This document shows positions 42,138-50,459 of a stretch of DNA of 64,000 nt, one piece after another. The translations under genes were made by a program, and so were the position numbers. Within the stretch, counting starts at the first letter, position 1. Each line of letters starts with the position of its first letter. The stretch is taken from contig OX457032.1 of the NCBI GenBank assembly GCA_949752745.1, positions 10,171,543-10,235,542 on the forward strand. Direction: 5' to 3'. The notes below the pieces were generated by a model, which searched no databases, was not told where the DNA came from, and saw only the letters and a list, made by a program, of their open reading frames with translations. This DNA comes from Protula sp. h YS-2021. Its lineage: Eukaryota > Annelida > Polychaeta > Sabellida > Serpulidae.

Positions 42138-43507
42138 GACTGGTAGTCGAATTGGATGCTGCGATTGGCACTGATCTCAATAATGTTGTCAAATTCAGCA
42201 TAGACAATGACATTTATTGTAGGTTGCAAAGCCCTAGCAAAGTTCATTTCTAGCCGCAAATTCCCATGCTTGATCAGGGGGAAATGATCATCACCATCAT
42301 AATCCGGTGTTAAGTCAAACGAAAATAAAGCATAACCTCTAGGCCAATCTTCCCGTTTTATAATGGAACTTTTCTCACCATTCAACCGATCAAACGATTT
42401 GTAAAGCGTTTCAAAAGCGTTCAGGTATTTGTTCTGTGTAATGTCAAGCTTGAGAGGTTTGGATAGAACTGGTTCACCATCCGTGTACAGTTGCATATAG
42501 TCCAGATTAAAATGATCAAAATTGTATGGATTCCTCAATACTGATCCACCAAAAGCTTCATTATGAACCAGACCAATGACAATACGATTTGGTAATTGAC
42601 CCAAAAAGATGTTATCTTTCACAAAAGACTGAAATCCTGCTGGAATGGCCAAGACTTTACATTCTTTTCTAGTGATGATGATCTTGGCAGGACTTTTCAT
42701 CAATGCATCTGCATGTCCTAACTGAATACCTGGACTCACCCTCACTTTGCGAATGGTTAAAAATGCCTCTTTCACTTCTACCTTATAGGTATTATTTACA
42801 GCCATCAATACATAGTCATCTTTTTGTCTATGAAAACGCAATTTCAAACTGATGCCATTCGGAAGATAACGATCCTGCTCAAACAAATCTATCCTTAAAC
42901 CACCTGCGAGCATAACATCACGGCTAAGACGAGTATGCAAATAACGATGATGTAAGCCATTATTGCCTTGCTCAGCCAAGTCACCACCGTCGGCATTGAC
43001 ATGAAACCCGGATACATATTGTTCATGATTAGGTCTTTTCACCTCATGACTATTCATTGACCCAGCAGTATCCTTGTACATGAGACGCATAGAGCGCTCA
43101 GAATGCAGACTTTCTTCCGAATCATGGATGAGATGAGAGATAATGCTGGTATAACCATGAGTATTGTTGCTATGCGAAACCAAACGATCATTCAGAAACA
43201 ATTCAATATTAGACCATAACCCATTAAACACATCATTGATGCAAGAGACATTATCATCTGCGCCACACGCTGTTCCATCAGCCTTTAGAATGCGACATAC
43301 AATATGAAGTTTGCTGTTCTTTAAATCCAGATATTCTTCTGTACTCGCAGGAATGTAGAATTCTATTGGAGCGCCTTCTCTAATGCTTGTAAGTGGTTGA
43401 TAGTCAACATTATAACTTTTCTCTACAGCAGTTTGCGTTGGTGGTACGTGAAACCATTCCAATGGAGAAAGACTACATTCACACGAATGATTATGAATGA
43501 GAGACAT
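42134..43507 (-). CDS. Major capsid protein (double jelly-roll type)
   Basis: A 457-residue protein starting MSLIHNHSCECSLSPLEWF. It has the features of the Polinton capsid family often annotated as F54H12.2-like: SIREGAPIEFYIPASTEEYL, the INDVFNGLWSNIELFLNDRL stretch near residue 95, and the late part KSFDRLNGEKSS... YALFSFDLTPD. In the family this protein forms the pseudo-hexameric shell. Its position between the pX-like gene and the protease is the usual Polinton order. The frame is intact. Confidence 0.88.
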   Translation of the reverse strand: MSLIHNHSCECSLSPLEWFHVPPTQTAVEKSYNVDYQPLTSIREGAPIEFYIPASTEEYLDLKNSKLHIVCRILKADGTACGADDNVSCINDVFNGLWSNIELFLNDRLVSHSNNTHGYTSIISHLIHDSEESLHSERSMRLMYKDTAGSMNSHEVKRPNHEQYVSGFHVNADGGDLAEQGNNGLHHRYLHTRLSRDVMLAGGLRIDLFEQDRYLPNGISLKLRFHRQKDDYVLMAVNNTYKVEVKEAFLTIRKVRVSPGIQLGHADALMKSPAKIIITRKECKVLAIPAGFQSFVKDNIFLGQLPNRIVIGLVHNEAFGGSVLRNPYNFDHFNLDYMQLYTDGEPVLSKPLKLDITQNKYLNAFETLYKSFDRLNGEKSSIIKREDWPRGYALFSFDLTPDYDGDDHFPLIKHGNLRLEMNFARALQPTINVIVYAEFDNIIEISANRSIQFDYQS

Positions 43508-43517
43508 TTTTTTTTCT

Positions 43518-43859
43518 TTAAAAAATATCTTTGCGATATTTTGATGTTATCCGTCTGGCTGTTTTTCGTCTTCTGGCACGTTTCGTTGGTTGCATACGCT
43601 TTTGTTCACCAAACACACGTTCTGCTACTCGGCCCGTCACATCTTTCGCGACATTCTTTGCAGCCTTCTTAAGATGTGGCGCAACGATCTTAGCCCCAGC
43701 CTTAAGTAGTGGAATAGCTTTGCGAGCCAATGATCCCAGTATGGAACCAATACCATCGCCATATTGGATTCGCGCTCCTTTGAATCCTGGTAATTCCCCG
43801 CCCACTTGACGAAGAAAATGGTTGCGATATGCAGACGGATCGTGTGTATAAGCTTTCAT
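43518..43859 (-). CDS. pX/pVI-like minor virion protein
   Basis: A 113-residue protein. The middle has an amphipathic stretch GDGIGSILGSLARKAIPLLK followed by Ala/Lys-rich helix, and the C-terminus is strongly basic (KRARRRKTARR). That build resembles the adenovirus core or membrane-active minor proteins and their Polinton/adintovirus counterparts. It overlaps the penton-like gene by four bases and ends 10 nt before the capsid ATG. Confidence 0.7.
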   Translation of the reverse strand: MKAYTHDPSAYRNHFLRQVGGELPGFKGARIQYGDGIGSILGSLARKAIPLLKAGAKIVAPHLKKAAKNVAKDVTGRVAERVFGEQKRMQPTKRARRRKTARRITSKYRKDIF

Positions 43860-44614
43860 ATTGCTTTTGGTCGAAAATGAAGTTTACAGATCACCTTTCC
43901 AGTTTGAAATGGAACATTATGGCCTGTGTCGTCCTTAATATTCATTTCTATCATGTCAAATTTGGATGTGTTTACAGGAACATAATGCGGTTCGCCGTAC
44001 GTTTTCATGATAATGTCACCATCATGGCCTTGTATCCCAACAGAACGTAGCAAAGGCACATAATAATCACCAACAACTTGTGGTTCACAAATGCTACAAT
44101 ACACATACAGTGTATAAAACCCCTGTTTCACATCCGCTTTATGGTCAGCTGTACATGTTTCAGTATACCATTGATCTGGGATAAATCCTAAAATCTCAGC
44201 CAATCCAGTGGAAAAAGACACTTCATAGCCATAATCGAGAAATAGAAACACACGTCGTCTAATTTTATCATACTTTAGCCGAATAGCTTCTGTAAGTTTC
44301 AGAGCATTAGTCGCTTCTTCATTGACTGCCTCACATAGTTCTTGTATGGTTCTATAGTACCCATAAGGAATATCGAGAGTGCTAAGAATAGGATCATCGA
44401 ATAGTTCTTGTCGATACTGAATAGAATAGTCCATGCCCTGTCTCATCGATGTCCATGTATGTGGATATTGAATTTCAGCTAAAGCCACTTCATATTTTCC
44501 ATTCAGATAGATGGTTCGAGGCATACGAATTTGATAATTCGAAGCCTTGTTGTTGGGATAATAGGTCATACTCGCATTGCTAGGCAAAGTAATGTAAAAG
44601 CTTGTCGACTCCAT
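43856..44614 (-). CDS. Penton-like minor capsid protein
   Basis: A 252-residue protein starting MESTSFYITLPSNASMTYYP and continuing YQIRMPRTIYLNGKYEVALA then EIQYPHTW. This start is diagnostic for the Polinton minor capsid (PY) family, a single jelly-roll thought to sit at the capsid vertices. The end has VPFQTGKVICKLHFRP, also typical. The frame is intact. Confidence 0.85.
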   Translation of the reverse strand: MESTSFYITLPSNASMTYYPNNKASNYQIRMPRTIYLNGKYEVALAEIQYPHTWTSMRQGMDYSIQYRQELFDDPILSTLDIPYGYYRTIQELCEAVNEEATNALKLTEAIRLKYDKIRRRVFLFLDYGYEVSFSTGLAEILGFIPDQWYTETCTADHKADVKQGFYTLYVYCSICEPQVVGDYYVPLLRSVGIQGHDGDIIMKTYGEPHYVPVNTSKFDMIEMNIKDDTGHNVPFQTGKVICKLHFRPKAI

Positions 44615-44625
44615 GATGGTGGGAA

Positions 44626-44838
44626 CTAAATGGTATAGGTGCGTTGACGTTGTCTATATACTTCACGATAGCGCGCGCCATTCGACCAAGTATGCAAATG
44701 GTCTTTTACATCATGATGATGATCTATGACTTCTCCTTCACAACAAGCAATTGTACATCTGATCTTCACAGGAATAGTTGATTTATCTTCCTCACAACAA
44801 CAACATAGCTCTTTCAGCCATGTTAAAAATTTTCCCAT
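44626..44838 (-). CDS. Small Cys-rich protein with possible N-myristoylation
   Basis: A 70-residue protein. MGKFLTWLKELCCCCEEDKS has Gly2 and a Thr at position 6 followed by four adjacent Cys, which would suit N-myristoylation plus palmitoylation; this is inference. It overlaps the end of the preceding gene by 16 nt and lies 11 nt before the penton-like gene. Family not recognised. Confidence 0.55.
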   Translation of the reverse strand: MGKFLTWLKELCCCCEEDKSTIPVKIRCTIACCEGEVIDHHHDVKDHLHTWSNGARYREVYRQRQRTYTI

Positions 44839-45401
44839 CCTTCAGGAAACCGTCTTTGTTGACGTTGTTTCATTTCTGTTGTAATGTCGTCACGAGTGGT
44901 CTTTTTACTAAACATTGTTTTTGGAATATTAGCATCAACAATTTCCTGGATAAACGGATGCCAACCATGTGGTGGTTTGACTCGTTCTTTTCTTCTTGTC
45001 GCCACCAATGCTTCTTTCATCAAATCAACCATGTTGGAATTTGCTATAATATCGCCCGTTTTCAACACAAGTTCATTCTTCTCTGACCATGTCGTACCAT
45101 ATTTCTTCAGTTCGGCTAAAAGTTGTGTTACTTTTCCATGATAGATAGGTTGAAAATGACTTAAAAATAACTTTTCTGGCTTTTCAGGTGGTGATGATGA
45201 TGAGGGCTTTTGCTGCCTAGACTGACTTGTTCGTAAATGACGACCAAGAAGTTGAGACATTTCAATAGCCTTTTCACGTGTTCGTTTCCCACGTAAAAGT
45301 TTATTCACTTTCGTTTTGATTTCACCATCTTTACCCTTCTTTTCTAGCAACATTTTATATTCATATTCAGGAATGAGGACCATTTTCATCGTATGTTTCA
45401 T
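44823..45401 (-). CDS. Conserved-type Polinton protein, function unknown
   Basis: A 192-residue basic protein starting MKHTMKMVLIPEYEYKMLLE. It has a Ser/Pro-rich middle (about 65-78) and a C-terminal part with KPPHGWHPFIQEIVDANIPK and a basic end. A protein of this layout occurs at this place in other Polintons as far as I recall; no function is known to me. It overlaps the broken gene upstream by four bases. Confidence 0.6.
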   Translation of the reverse strand: MKHTMKMVLIPEYEYKMLLEKKGKDGEIKTKVNKLLRGKRTREKAIEMSQLLGRHLRTSQSRQQKPSSSSPPEKPEKLFLSHFQPIYHGKVTQLLAELKKYGTTWSEKNELVLKTGDIIANSNMVDLMKEALVATRRKERVKPPHGWHPFIQEIVDANIPKTMFSKKTTRDDITTEMKQRQQRRFPEGWENF

Positions 45402-45723
45402 TTTAGCAGTAGTTTGGCTAACAAGGGCAATGCCAATCTAGCAATAACTCCAATGAATCCTCCTTTCTGATTAATCAACTTCTTTTTTCGTCGAAGGGAT
45501 ATCTTCTTATCTGCTAGAGTACGTAGCGTATGACGTTCACGTTTAAATTCCTTAAACCGTTTTGAGCTTAAGGGTAAATGTCCTTGCAATATATTCAAAC
45601 AAATTTCAAACAAGCTTGTTAATTCCTCTTTGTAGCTTGCTGTAGCAAGGATTTACGTCGTTTAGGCCCACTGCGTGCAAGCAAATGAAGAAACGGCTGG
45701 TTCGCTCGAATACGTTTAGACAT
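45398..45723 (-). pseudogene. Small basic/hydrophobic core-type protein, frameshifted
   Basis: The ATG at 45723 opens MSKRIRANQPFLHLLARSG and runs to a TAA after 34 codons (45621). The rest of the protein continues in another frame from about 45640 down to 45398, with LRTLADKKISLRRKKKL and a hydrophobic Gly/Leu-rich end, typical of a small Polinton virion protein. A one-base change in the CAAGCTACAAAGAGG region would explain it. Decay, sequencing error or programmed frameshifting are all possible; decay is preferred because the ATPase next door is also broken. Confidence 0.65.
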
Positions 45724-46210
45724 CTTGACTGCGAATGGTTAAATGACTTGGTTCTTGTTCATACACTGCTTTATCAATATATACATAATGTGTATCTTTT
45801 GGTAAAATGCCTGTACGAATACGTAGTTGATCATTTGTCTTTGGTTTTAAATCAATGAATAAATAACCATGAGGTTTGCTAGTAGCATCTTGATAGGCTT
45901 CTATGAGAAATTGAGATCTTCTAGGATACATTTGCCGCGCCAATGTACTAATTTGTTAATTCGTCATTAAGTCATCAATGATAAGTAAGTTTGGTTTCTT
46001 CGGGTTAAAACGCTCTTCAATGTCATCTGGAATGCCTTGGTAAAATTCCACGCCTTTCATTCCCTTGTACAAAGGCTGATCTGCTGCATAGAGCCATAAA
46101 ATGCTTTTTGGAGAGGGTTGAATCAACTTTTGTTCTAGAATTTCCTTCACCAGAGACGTTTTGCCACTGCCTGTAGGTCCAGAGACTAAACATGTAAATG
46201 GATGCTTCAT
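45716..46210 (-). pseudogene. FtsK/A32-type packaging ATPase, internally deleted
   Basis: ATG at 46210 overlaps the integrase stop (ATGA). The N-terminal part has Walker A GPTGSGKTS and Walker B NLLIIDDLM. A TAA follows directly, and then, in the same frame, the C-terminal end of the family (LARQMYPRRSQF... DATSKPHGYLFIDL). From family knowledge about 50 residues that normally lie between (with the sensor and TQN-type motif) are absent. So both a deletion and a stop inactivate it. No splice sites at the junction suggest an intron. Confidence 0.85.
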
Positions 46211-47313
46211 TGTTGAATGTCTGTTTCTTTCACCCAACTGTTAAACTTGTTTGGCCAACCTAACCACTTGACAAATAATTCTTTCACACCTCCTCCTCGT
46301 CTTTTACGTGTTTTCAAGACTTTTTCAATTCTATAAATAGATTCAATATCTTTGGTCACTTTCTGCAGTTCTTCTTCATAGAAATGACCATCAATATCTT
46401 CGTCTAAAAAGTCTTTCACACGATATAAATGTATTCCTTGCTTCTTACAACGATGTGTGACAATGAAGACTTCTTGCGTCCATTTGATGTGATAATCCCG
46501 TTGAAACACATATTTAATGTGAGAAATGCGAACATGATCACCAATGTTAAATTTGTACTTCTTCTTCTTCTTCGGTTTCAATTTCAGTTTGTCAACATAC
46601 ATATACTTCCACACTTTTGATTCGTTGTCTTTACGAATCTCGGCTGGAGCATATTTATTAGGAAGAGAACCATGAGGTCTATGGTTGTAATTGTACACCA
46701 AGTCTGGAAGAATGTCTAAGTAACGGTAAGTTTGATTATGTAGAAAATACCGATACATCATTCCCTTCAGAGTACGAATGACTCTTTCAGCAAAGTTGGC
46801 TTTGGTTTCATTCTTTGTGGTATAAGCATGAATGCCTTCTTTCTTCAAAAATGCTTTTACCCATCTGTTTTTAAATTCTGTTCCTTTATCAGACCTTAGA
46901 GTTCGCGGTCTTCGTCGTGTGTCATGAAAAATCTTTTGGAAAGCTTGTATGACGCTGGTATGTGATTTATTAGGTATTGGCTGTACCCAGACATATTTGG
47001 AAAACACATCAATGACAATGAGTAAAAAGCGTATGTCATCATTATAGGGAGCTATGTTTCCCATATCAGCCAAATCAATATCCCACATGTCATCAATACC
47101 ACGTGTAATGACACGTTGTCTTTTGAACCTGTATTTGACAGGTTGGAGTAAACTAAAAGAATCTTGATCCTGCAACCATTTCTTCACTTGTGACTGTGTG
47201 ACTGGTTGATTATGTTTTCGTAAGATGTGATACAGTTTGTAAGGACCAGCAAATGCTCCAGGCTGTCCAGGTTTGAAGTAAATATCAGTCAAGTAGTCTT
47301 TCCACGTCGACAT
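46207..47313 (-). CDS. Retroviral-type integrase with chromodomain
   Basis: A 368-residue protein starting MSTWKDYLTDIYF (the open frame extends upstream only from a TTG in the promoter). The core has D80 in WDIDLADM, D142 in RSDKGTEF and E176 in ANFAERVIRTLK, the DDE triad. An N-terminal GPYKLYHILRKHNQ helix region and a C-terminal chromodomain (YRIEKVLKTRKR... ELFVKWLGWPNKFNSWV) complete the usual Polinton integrase. It would insert the element and make 6-bp duplications. The frame is intact. Confidence 0.93.
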   Translation of the reverse strand: MSTWKDYLTDIYFKPGQPGAFAGPYKLYHILRKHNQPVTQSQVKKWLQDQDSFSLLQPVKYRFKRQRVITRGIDDMWDIDLADMGNIAPYNDDIRFLLIVIDVFSKYVWVQPIPNKSHTSVIQAFQKIFHDTRRRPRTLRSDKGTEFKNRWVKAFLKKEGIHAYTTKNETKANFAERVIRTLKGMMYRYFLHNQTYRYLDILPDLVYNYNHRPHGSLPNKYAPAEIRKDNESKVWKYMYVDKLKLKPKKKKKYKFNIGDHVRISHIKYVFQRDYHIKWTQEVFIVTHRCKKQGIHLYRVKDFLDEDIDGHFYEEELQKVTKDIESIYRIEKVLKTRKRRGGGVKELFVKWLGWPNKFNSWVKETDIQQ

Positions 47314-47345
47314 GATGAATGAAAACCACCTTCTCAACAGAACAG

Positions 47346-47358
47346 CTTTTATTTTATA
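47346..47358 (-). promoter_or_regulatory. TATA box of the integrase-led gene block
   Basis: The minus strand reads GTTATAAAATAAAAG about 35-45 bp before the integrase ATG. No comparable TATA box is obvious before the other seven genes of the block down to 41700. Confidence 0.55.
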
Positions 47359-47412
47359 ACTCAACCAACATCACTTAACTAACATGCATTTATAACTTAA
47401 CTAACAAGTTTT

Positions 47413-47745
47413 TTACAAATCAAGTATAGATACAATGGTATGAATCACTGGAGACCATTGGTCTTCAATGAACACTAACCAATGACTGAGTTCATCCAAT
47501 GTAATAGCATCTACACCATATTTCTCACAACGTTGATTTGCATTCTCTAACACTTTATCTAAATGTATGTAATATTTAGCTTCATTCCAATATGTATAAA
47601 CAGATGCAAAATGACAAGTATGTTCTTGACACTCTTCATGTTGACAAGCAGGACAGACTAAATATGCAAACTTTTTTACAGCGGATAACATTTCTTCACA
47701 ATAAGCTTTTTGCACAATATATTGTCTCAGTGTCATGTCCGCCAT
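47413..47745 (-). CDS. Small helical protein, unknown
   Basis: A 110-residue protein starting MADMTLRQYIVQKAY (an upstream TTG frame is ignored). It has CPACQHEECQEHTCH, a possible zinc-binding cluster, then helical sequence YTYWNEAKYYIHLDKVLENA and LDELSHWLVFIEDQW. It resembles in pattern the proteins at 48483 and 49568. Function unknown. Confidence 0.55.
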   Translation of the reverse strand: MADMTLRQYIVQKAYCEEMLSAVKKFAYLVCPACQHEECQEHTCHFASVYTYWNEAKYYIHLDKVLENANQRCEKYGVDAITLDELSHWLVFIEDQWSPVIHTIVSILDL

Positions 47746-47846
47746 TGTGCAGTCTTGAATCAATGCAACACAAGTTAAACATACTTCAAATTTACATGTT
47801 CACACGTCTGCACACCATGACGGTTGGCAAGCAAATGAAAAAGTCT

Positions 47847-48284
47847 CTAACCCTCACACAACAGTTCTAACAACTTTCCCATAATATTCTGACCAGGATA
47901 TCCAGATGACACTTGTTTCACACCAGCTCCCCACCAATGATCATACGTTGCTTCAACTAAAGTTTTGTCTTTACATTCTTTCAACTTGTTGCGAAACAAT
48001 ACACACTGATCCAGTTTGACTTGTAAAACATCTTGCATTTTGCTTCTCTTCACTGTATGCCATAAAGGACATGGCTTTATCACTTTAGCAATACGTTTTG
48101 CTTCATATCCATTTCTACATGAAGCAATGGCTGAAGCAATATCTGGACGGTGATGAAACACTGCTTTCTCATATTGATACAAAGCTTCACTTGAGTTGAA
48201 CACATGTCCATACTTTTCAAGTCGTGTTGGAAACATGTTTGAAAGAACGTCCTTATGACCGCTGAATAGTACAAGATTCTTCAT
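47847..48284 (-). CDS. NADAR (YbiA/DUF1768) domain protein
   Basis: A 145-residue protein made of one NADAR domain. Motifs in order: F7 S8 G9, LSNMF (14-18), SSEALYQYEKA (31-41), W75, M83..K90, VEATYDHWWGAG (110-121), GQNIMGKLLELL (131-142). Family members cleave N-glycosidic bonds: bacterial YbiA acts on riboflavin intermediates, and some NADAR proteins remove ADP-ribose from DNA guanine. In a virus-like element a role in reversing ADP-ribosylation or in NAD-linked defence is attractive but is inference. The frame is intact with its own ATG. Confidence 0.88.
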   Translation of the reverse strand: MKNLVLFSGHKDVLSNMFPTRLEKYGHVFNSSEALYQYEKAVFHHRPDIASAIASCRNGYEAKRIAKVIKPCPLWHTVKRSKMQDVLQVKLDQCVLFRNKLKECKDKTLVEATYDHWWGAGVKQVSSGYPGQNIMGKLLELLCEG

Positions 48285-48305
48285 GTTGACTTTGCTTCTG
48301 CTGTT

Positions 48306-48437
48306 TTATTCTGACATGTCGGTTTCTTCCTGTAATAAAATATCTTTTAATATAGTTGCTGCCTCTTCTATCATATTCTTTCTTTGTTTACGTTGAAACC
48401 ACTCACATAAAACTAAATTTGCTAGTAAGAAAAACAT
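48306..48437 (-). CDS. 43-residue membrane-type small protein
   Basis: The ATG at 48437 opens MFFLLANLVLCEWFQRKQRK, a short hydrophobic N-terminus followed by basic residues, then an acidic helix ending in TAA. It lies in line between neighbouring minus-strand genes. Alternatively it is a second exon of the gene upstream, which ends beside a good GTAAGT donor, with an acceptor at CTTACTAG here; but the frames do not join in the expected phase. Confidence 0.4.
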   Translation of the reverse strand: MFFLLANLVLCEWFQRKQRKNMIEEAATILKDILLQEETDMSE

Positions 48438-48482
48438 GGTTATGTCTTTGAGAAACAATTCACTATGTTGTCATAAACATGT

Positions 48483-48815
48483 TTAAAAAAGGTTTTTATA
48501 ACTTACCTGATAAAGCTGCTCGGTTTCCTCTTCTTCTTTACAACAATCTCTCAAATGATCAACCACGGTGAAATATACTTCCACATCAGTGCGAGCAGAA
48601 TAAAGTGCAGAATCAAAGTCAAAGTCAGGATCTTCTTCTATTCCAGTTTTATAACATTCTTCAAGAAATCTTGAATGCAGTTCAATCACATCAAGACTAT
48701 GATGTACAACATCCCAAAAAGCATCCAAATGATAAAGTTGATAGTCTGGAGTGCCACAGCAAGCAAGTTTAGCAATCATCAAGTCAATATAAGCATTTTT
48801 AAAACATGCGTCCAT
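48483..48815 (-). CDS. Acidic helical protein, unknown
   Basis: A 110-residue protein starting MDACFKNAYIDLMIAKLACC. It is helical and acidic (DPDFDFDSAL, CKEEEETEQ). It shares the order of the gene at 49568: Y..L..KL, a W-containing helix, RFLEEC, DFDSAL. The last residues read through a CAG|GTAAGT donor near 48505, so a spliced form may exist. Function unknown. Confidence 0.55.
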   Translation of the reverse strand: MDACFKNAYIDLMIAKLACCGTPDYQLYHLDAFWDVVHHSLDVIELHSRFLEECYKTGIEEDPDFDFDSALYSARTDVEVYFTVVDHLRDCCKEEEETEQLYQVSYKNLF

Positions 48816-48839
48816 CTTGTTTCAGTGTCTTGTGGGCTT

Positions 48840-49487
48840 TTACTTTGCTTCACTGACTTTAAGTACTCCACACTTGCCGCAGAAGTTGCTTGGTTCACAC
48901 AACTTGCAATTATACTTGTGGCAGTGGCAATGATAATCCTCCACATATCCACAAGCACCGCAATAGTCACAGGTAAGTCCAAGTTGATTTTGTACGTTCA
49001 TGTTCTCCAACTGAACTTCAGCCAGCCTTTTCTTGGATAGCTTTGACAACTTCATCCGACCATCCTTTTGCAGCTTGATGATCGTTTTCTTGTCATGACA
49101 TTCCTCACATGGTGATAGGGCTGAGTTGATGTTGTCCATCTCCTGAAGCAGTGTCTCCCATTCACCATCATTCATGTTGATGTGATGTGTGTATTCTTTC
49201 CCTTCAAACCGTGACGTGCGCACAAAACTCACATAACGCATATCCAAGTATGAAATGACTTCAAGCCACTTCGTTTGCGTTAAGTACAGTTTGAAGCCAA
49301 TGTCGCGTAAATTTTTCAAGCTTTGGCATACAATCTTCCACAAAGATGGTGAATAAGCACACCATCTCTCTCCACGTGTGATGCGTAGAAATGGCCCATA
49401 TTCTCCATGCTCCACAGTAATGGTTAAGTTAGCACTAATTTTAAAGCTGCTGCTGCGCTGCGTTGCGTTGCTTGTCTTGTTCTCCAT
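48840..49487 (-). CDS. PC4-like/zinc-ribbon protein, unknown
   Basis: A 215-residue protein. The open frame begins upstream in the TATA box region, so ATG at 49487 (MENKTSNATQ) is used. The N-terminal 60 residues (KISANLTITVEHGEYGPFLR, then CAYSPSLWKIVCQSL) have the strand-strand-W-helix pattern of the small PC4-like genes. The C-terminus has many Cys/His pairs (CDYCGACG, CHCHKYNCKLC, CGKCG), a likely zinc ribbon. It would suit nucleic-acid binding. Assignment to PC4 is tentative. Confidence 0.55.
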   Translation of the reverse strand: MENKTSNATQRSSSFKISANLTITVEHGEYGPFLRITRGERWCAYSPSLWKIVCQSLKNLRDIGFKLYLTQTKWLEVISYLDMRYVSFVRTSRFEGKEYTHHINMNDGEWETLLQEMDNINSALSPCEECHDKKTIIKLQKDGRMKLSKLSKKRLAEVQLENMNVQNQLGLTCDYCGACGYVEDYHCHCHKYNCKLCEPSNFCGKCGVLKVSEAK

Positions 49488-49565
49488 GGCTGCTACAATG
49501 TACTGATGATGCACTCCCTCCAACTGTCTGCTGAGAAATGACTTCACTCTGCTGAGTTCACTCCC

Positions 49566-49577
49566 TTTTATACCCAA
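49566..49577 (-). promoter_or_regulatory. TATA box of the zinc-ribbon gene
   Basis: The minus strand reads GGGTATAAAAGGG about 80 bp upstream of the ATG. A perfect TGCTGAGTCAGCA lies at 49583-49595, inside the 3' end of the upstream gene, so coding and control sequence overlap. Confidence 0.6.
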
Positions 49578-50074
49578 CTATCTGCTGAGTCAGCAAAGAA
49601 CTTGCAAACGTTTGAATTCACTTCAACTCGTCCATGGTTGAATCGGACAAGGTCTGATACATTATTTGGAACATCATCATCATAATGTAAAATGATTCTT
49701 GCAGCCACATCTAACATGAGCTCAACTGCCCAAATTGTATTCACGTTGATAAATGCTAAATCAATGTCATAAGTTAACGGTAAATGTAGATCTTCACATT
49801 CACGTAGAAACGAGCGGATGAAACGATCTCTTGGAATGGTCTTTCCAACAGCTTCCCAATGCTGATGTAAGTTCTTCACTTGCAGCATCCAATCCGATTC
49901 AAAAGCAGGAAGCTTTGAAAACACATAGTCAGCATAATTCACTTTGAAGACGTCATCCATGGTCTCTACACATCTGTGAAAAAGTAAGGCCGACATTGTC
50001 AAGTCTTTTCTCGTCACACAATATCCACTTGTTGACTTGTTGACAGAATGTATTACTAGTTGACTAGTTGACAT
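49568..50074 (-). CDS. Helical protein at the right end of element A, unknown
   Basis: A 168-residue protein starting MSTSQLVIHSVNKSTSGYC. It contains NYADYVFSKLPAFESDWMLQ, RFIRSFLRECEDLHLPLTYD and IDLAFINVNTIWAVELMLD. The pattern is shared with 48483-48815. A TATA-like AGTATAAAAG lies just upstream (about 50088-50096). Its first codons and promoter are repeated in reverse at 35868-35940. Function unknown. Confidence 0.6.
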   Translation of the reverse strand: MSTSQLVIHSVNKSTSGYCVTRKDLTMSALLFHRCVETMDDVFKVNYADYVFSKLPAFESDWMLQVKNLHQHWEAVGKTIPRDRFIRSFLRECEDLHLPLTYDIDLAFINVNTIWAVELMLDVAARIILHYDDDVPNNVSDLVRFNHGRVEVNSNVCKFFADSADSWV

Positions 50075-50290
50075 GTTTCACTCATGCTTTTATACTACTT
50101 CCATGTAATCAAAATATGGTGTGTAACTTTGTTAAAAAATTGCTGACTCAGCAGAATTTTACTTGTGTATATGAATGTCTCACTTACAGTTGTCGAGTTG
50201 TACAGCTGCACTGCTACACAGCAGAGACATCTAGCGGTGAAGTTAACTGACGGTGAAGTTAAATGGTCTGCCAAATGGTATTCATCCGCG
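50035..50290. repeat. Internal inverted repeat with promoter, element A right
   Basis: Reverse copy of about 35640-35940, including the TGCTGAGTCAGCA site, the TATA-like box and the first codons of the gene at 49568-50074. Similarity is about 85-90 percent by eye. Confidence 0.8.
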
Positions 50291-50459
50291 AAGAAGCACT
50301 GTAATGGCGGTAAAAATGCATACAGCCAGCTGCGCAAATAGCCTATGACTACTTTATAACAAAACTTTACATAAAACTGAATCAAATGGTGAAATTTTCA
50401 TATAAATCGACCAAGTATAACGAAAGGTATTGTTTTACAAAGTTTCAATTAAGCAAATA

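Noticed and set aside
48306..48515. Splicing of the gene at 48483-48815 to the small frame at 48306-48437
   Set aside because: Good GTAAGT and CTTACTAG sites exist, but joining them gives an immediate stop, so the two are listed apart.
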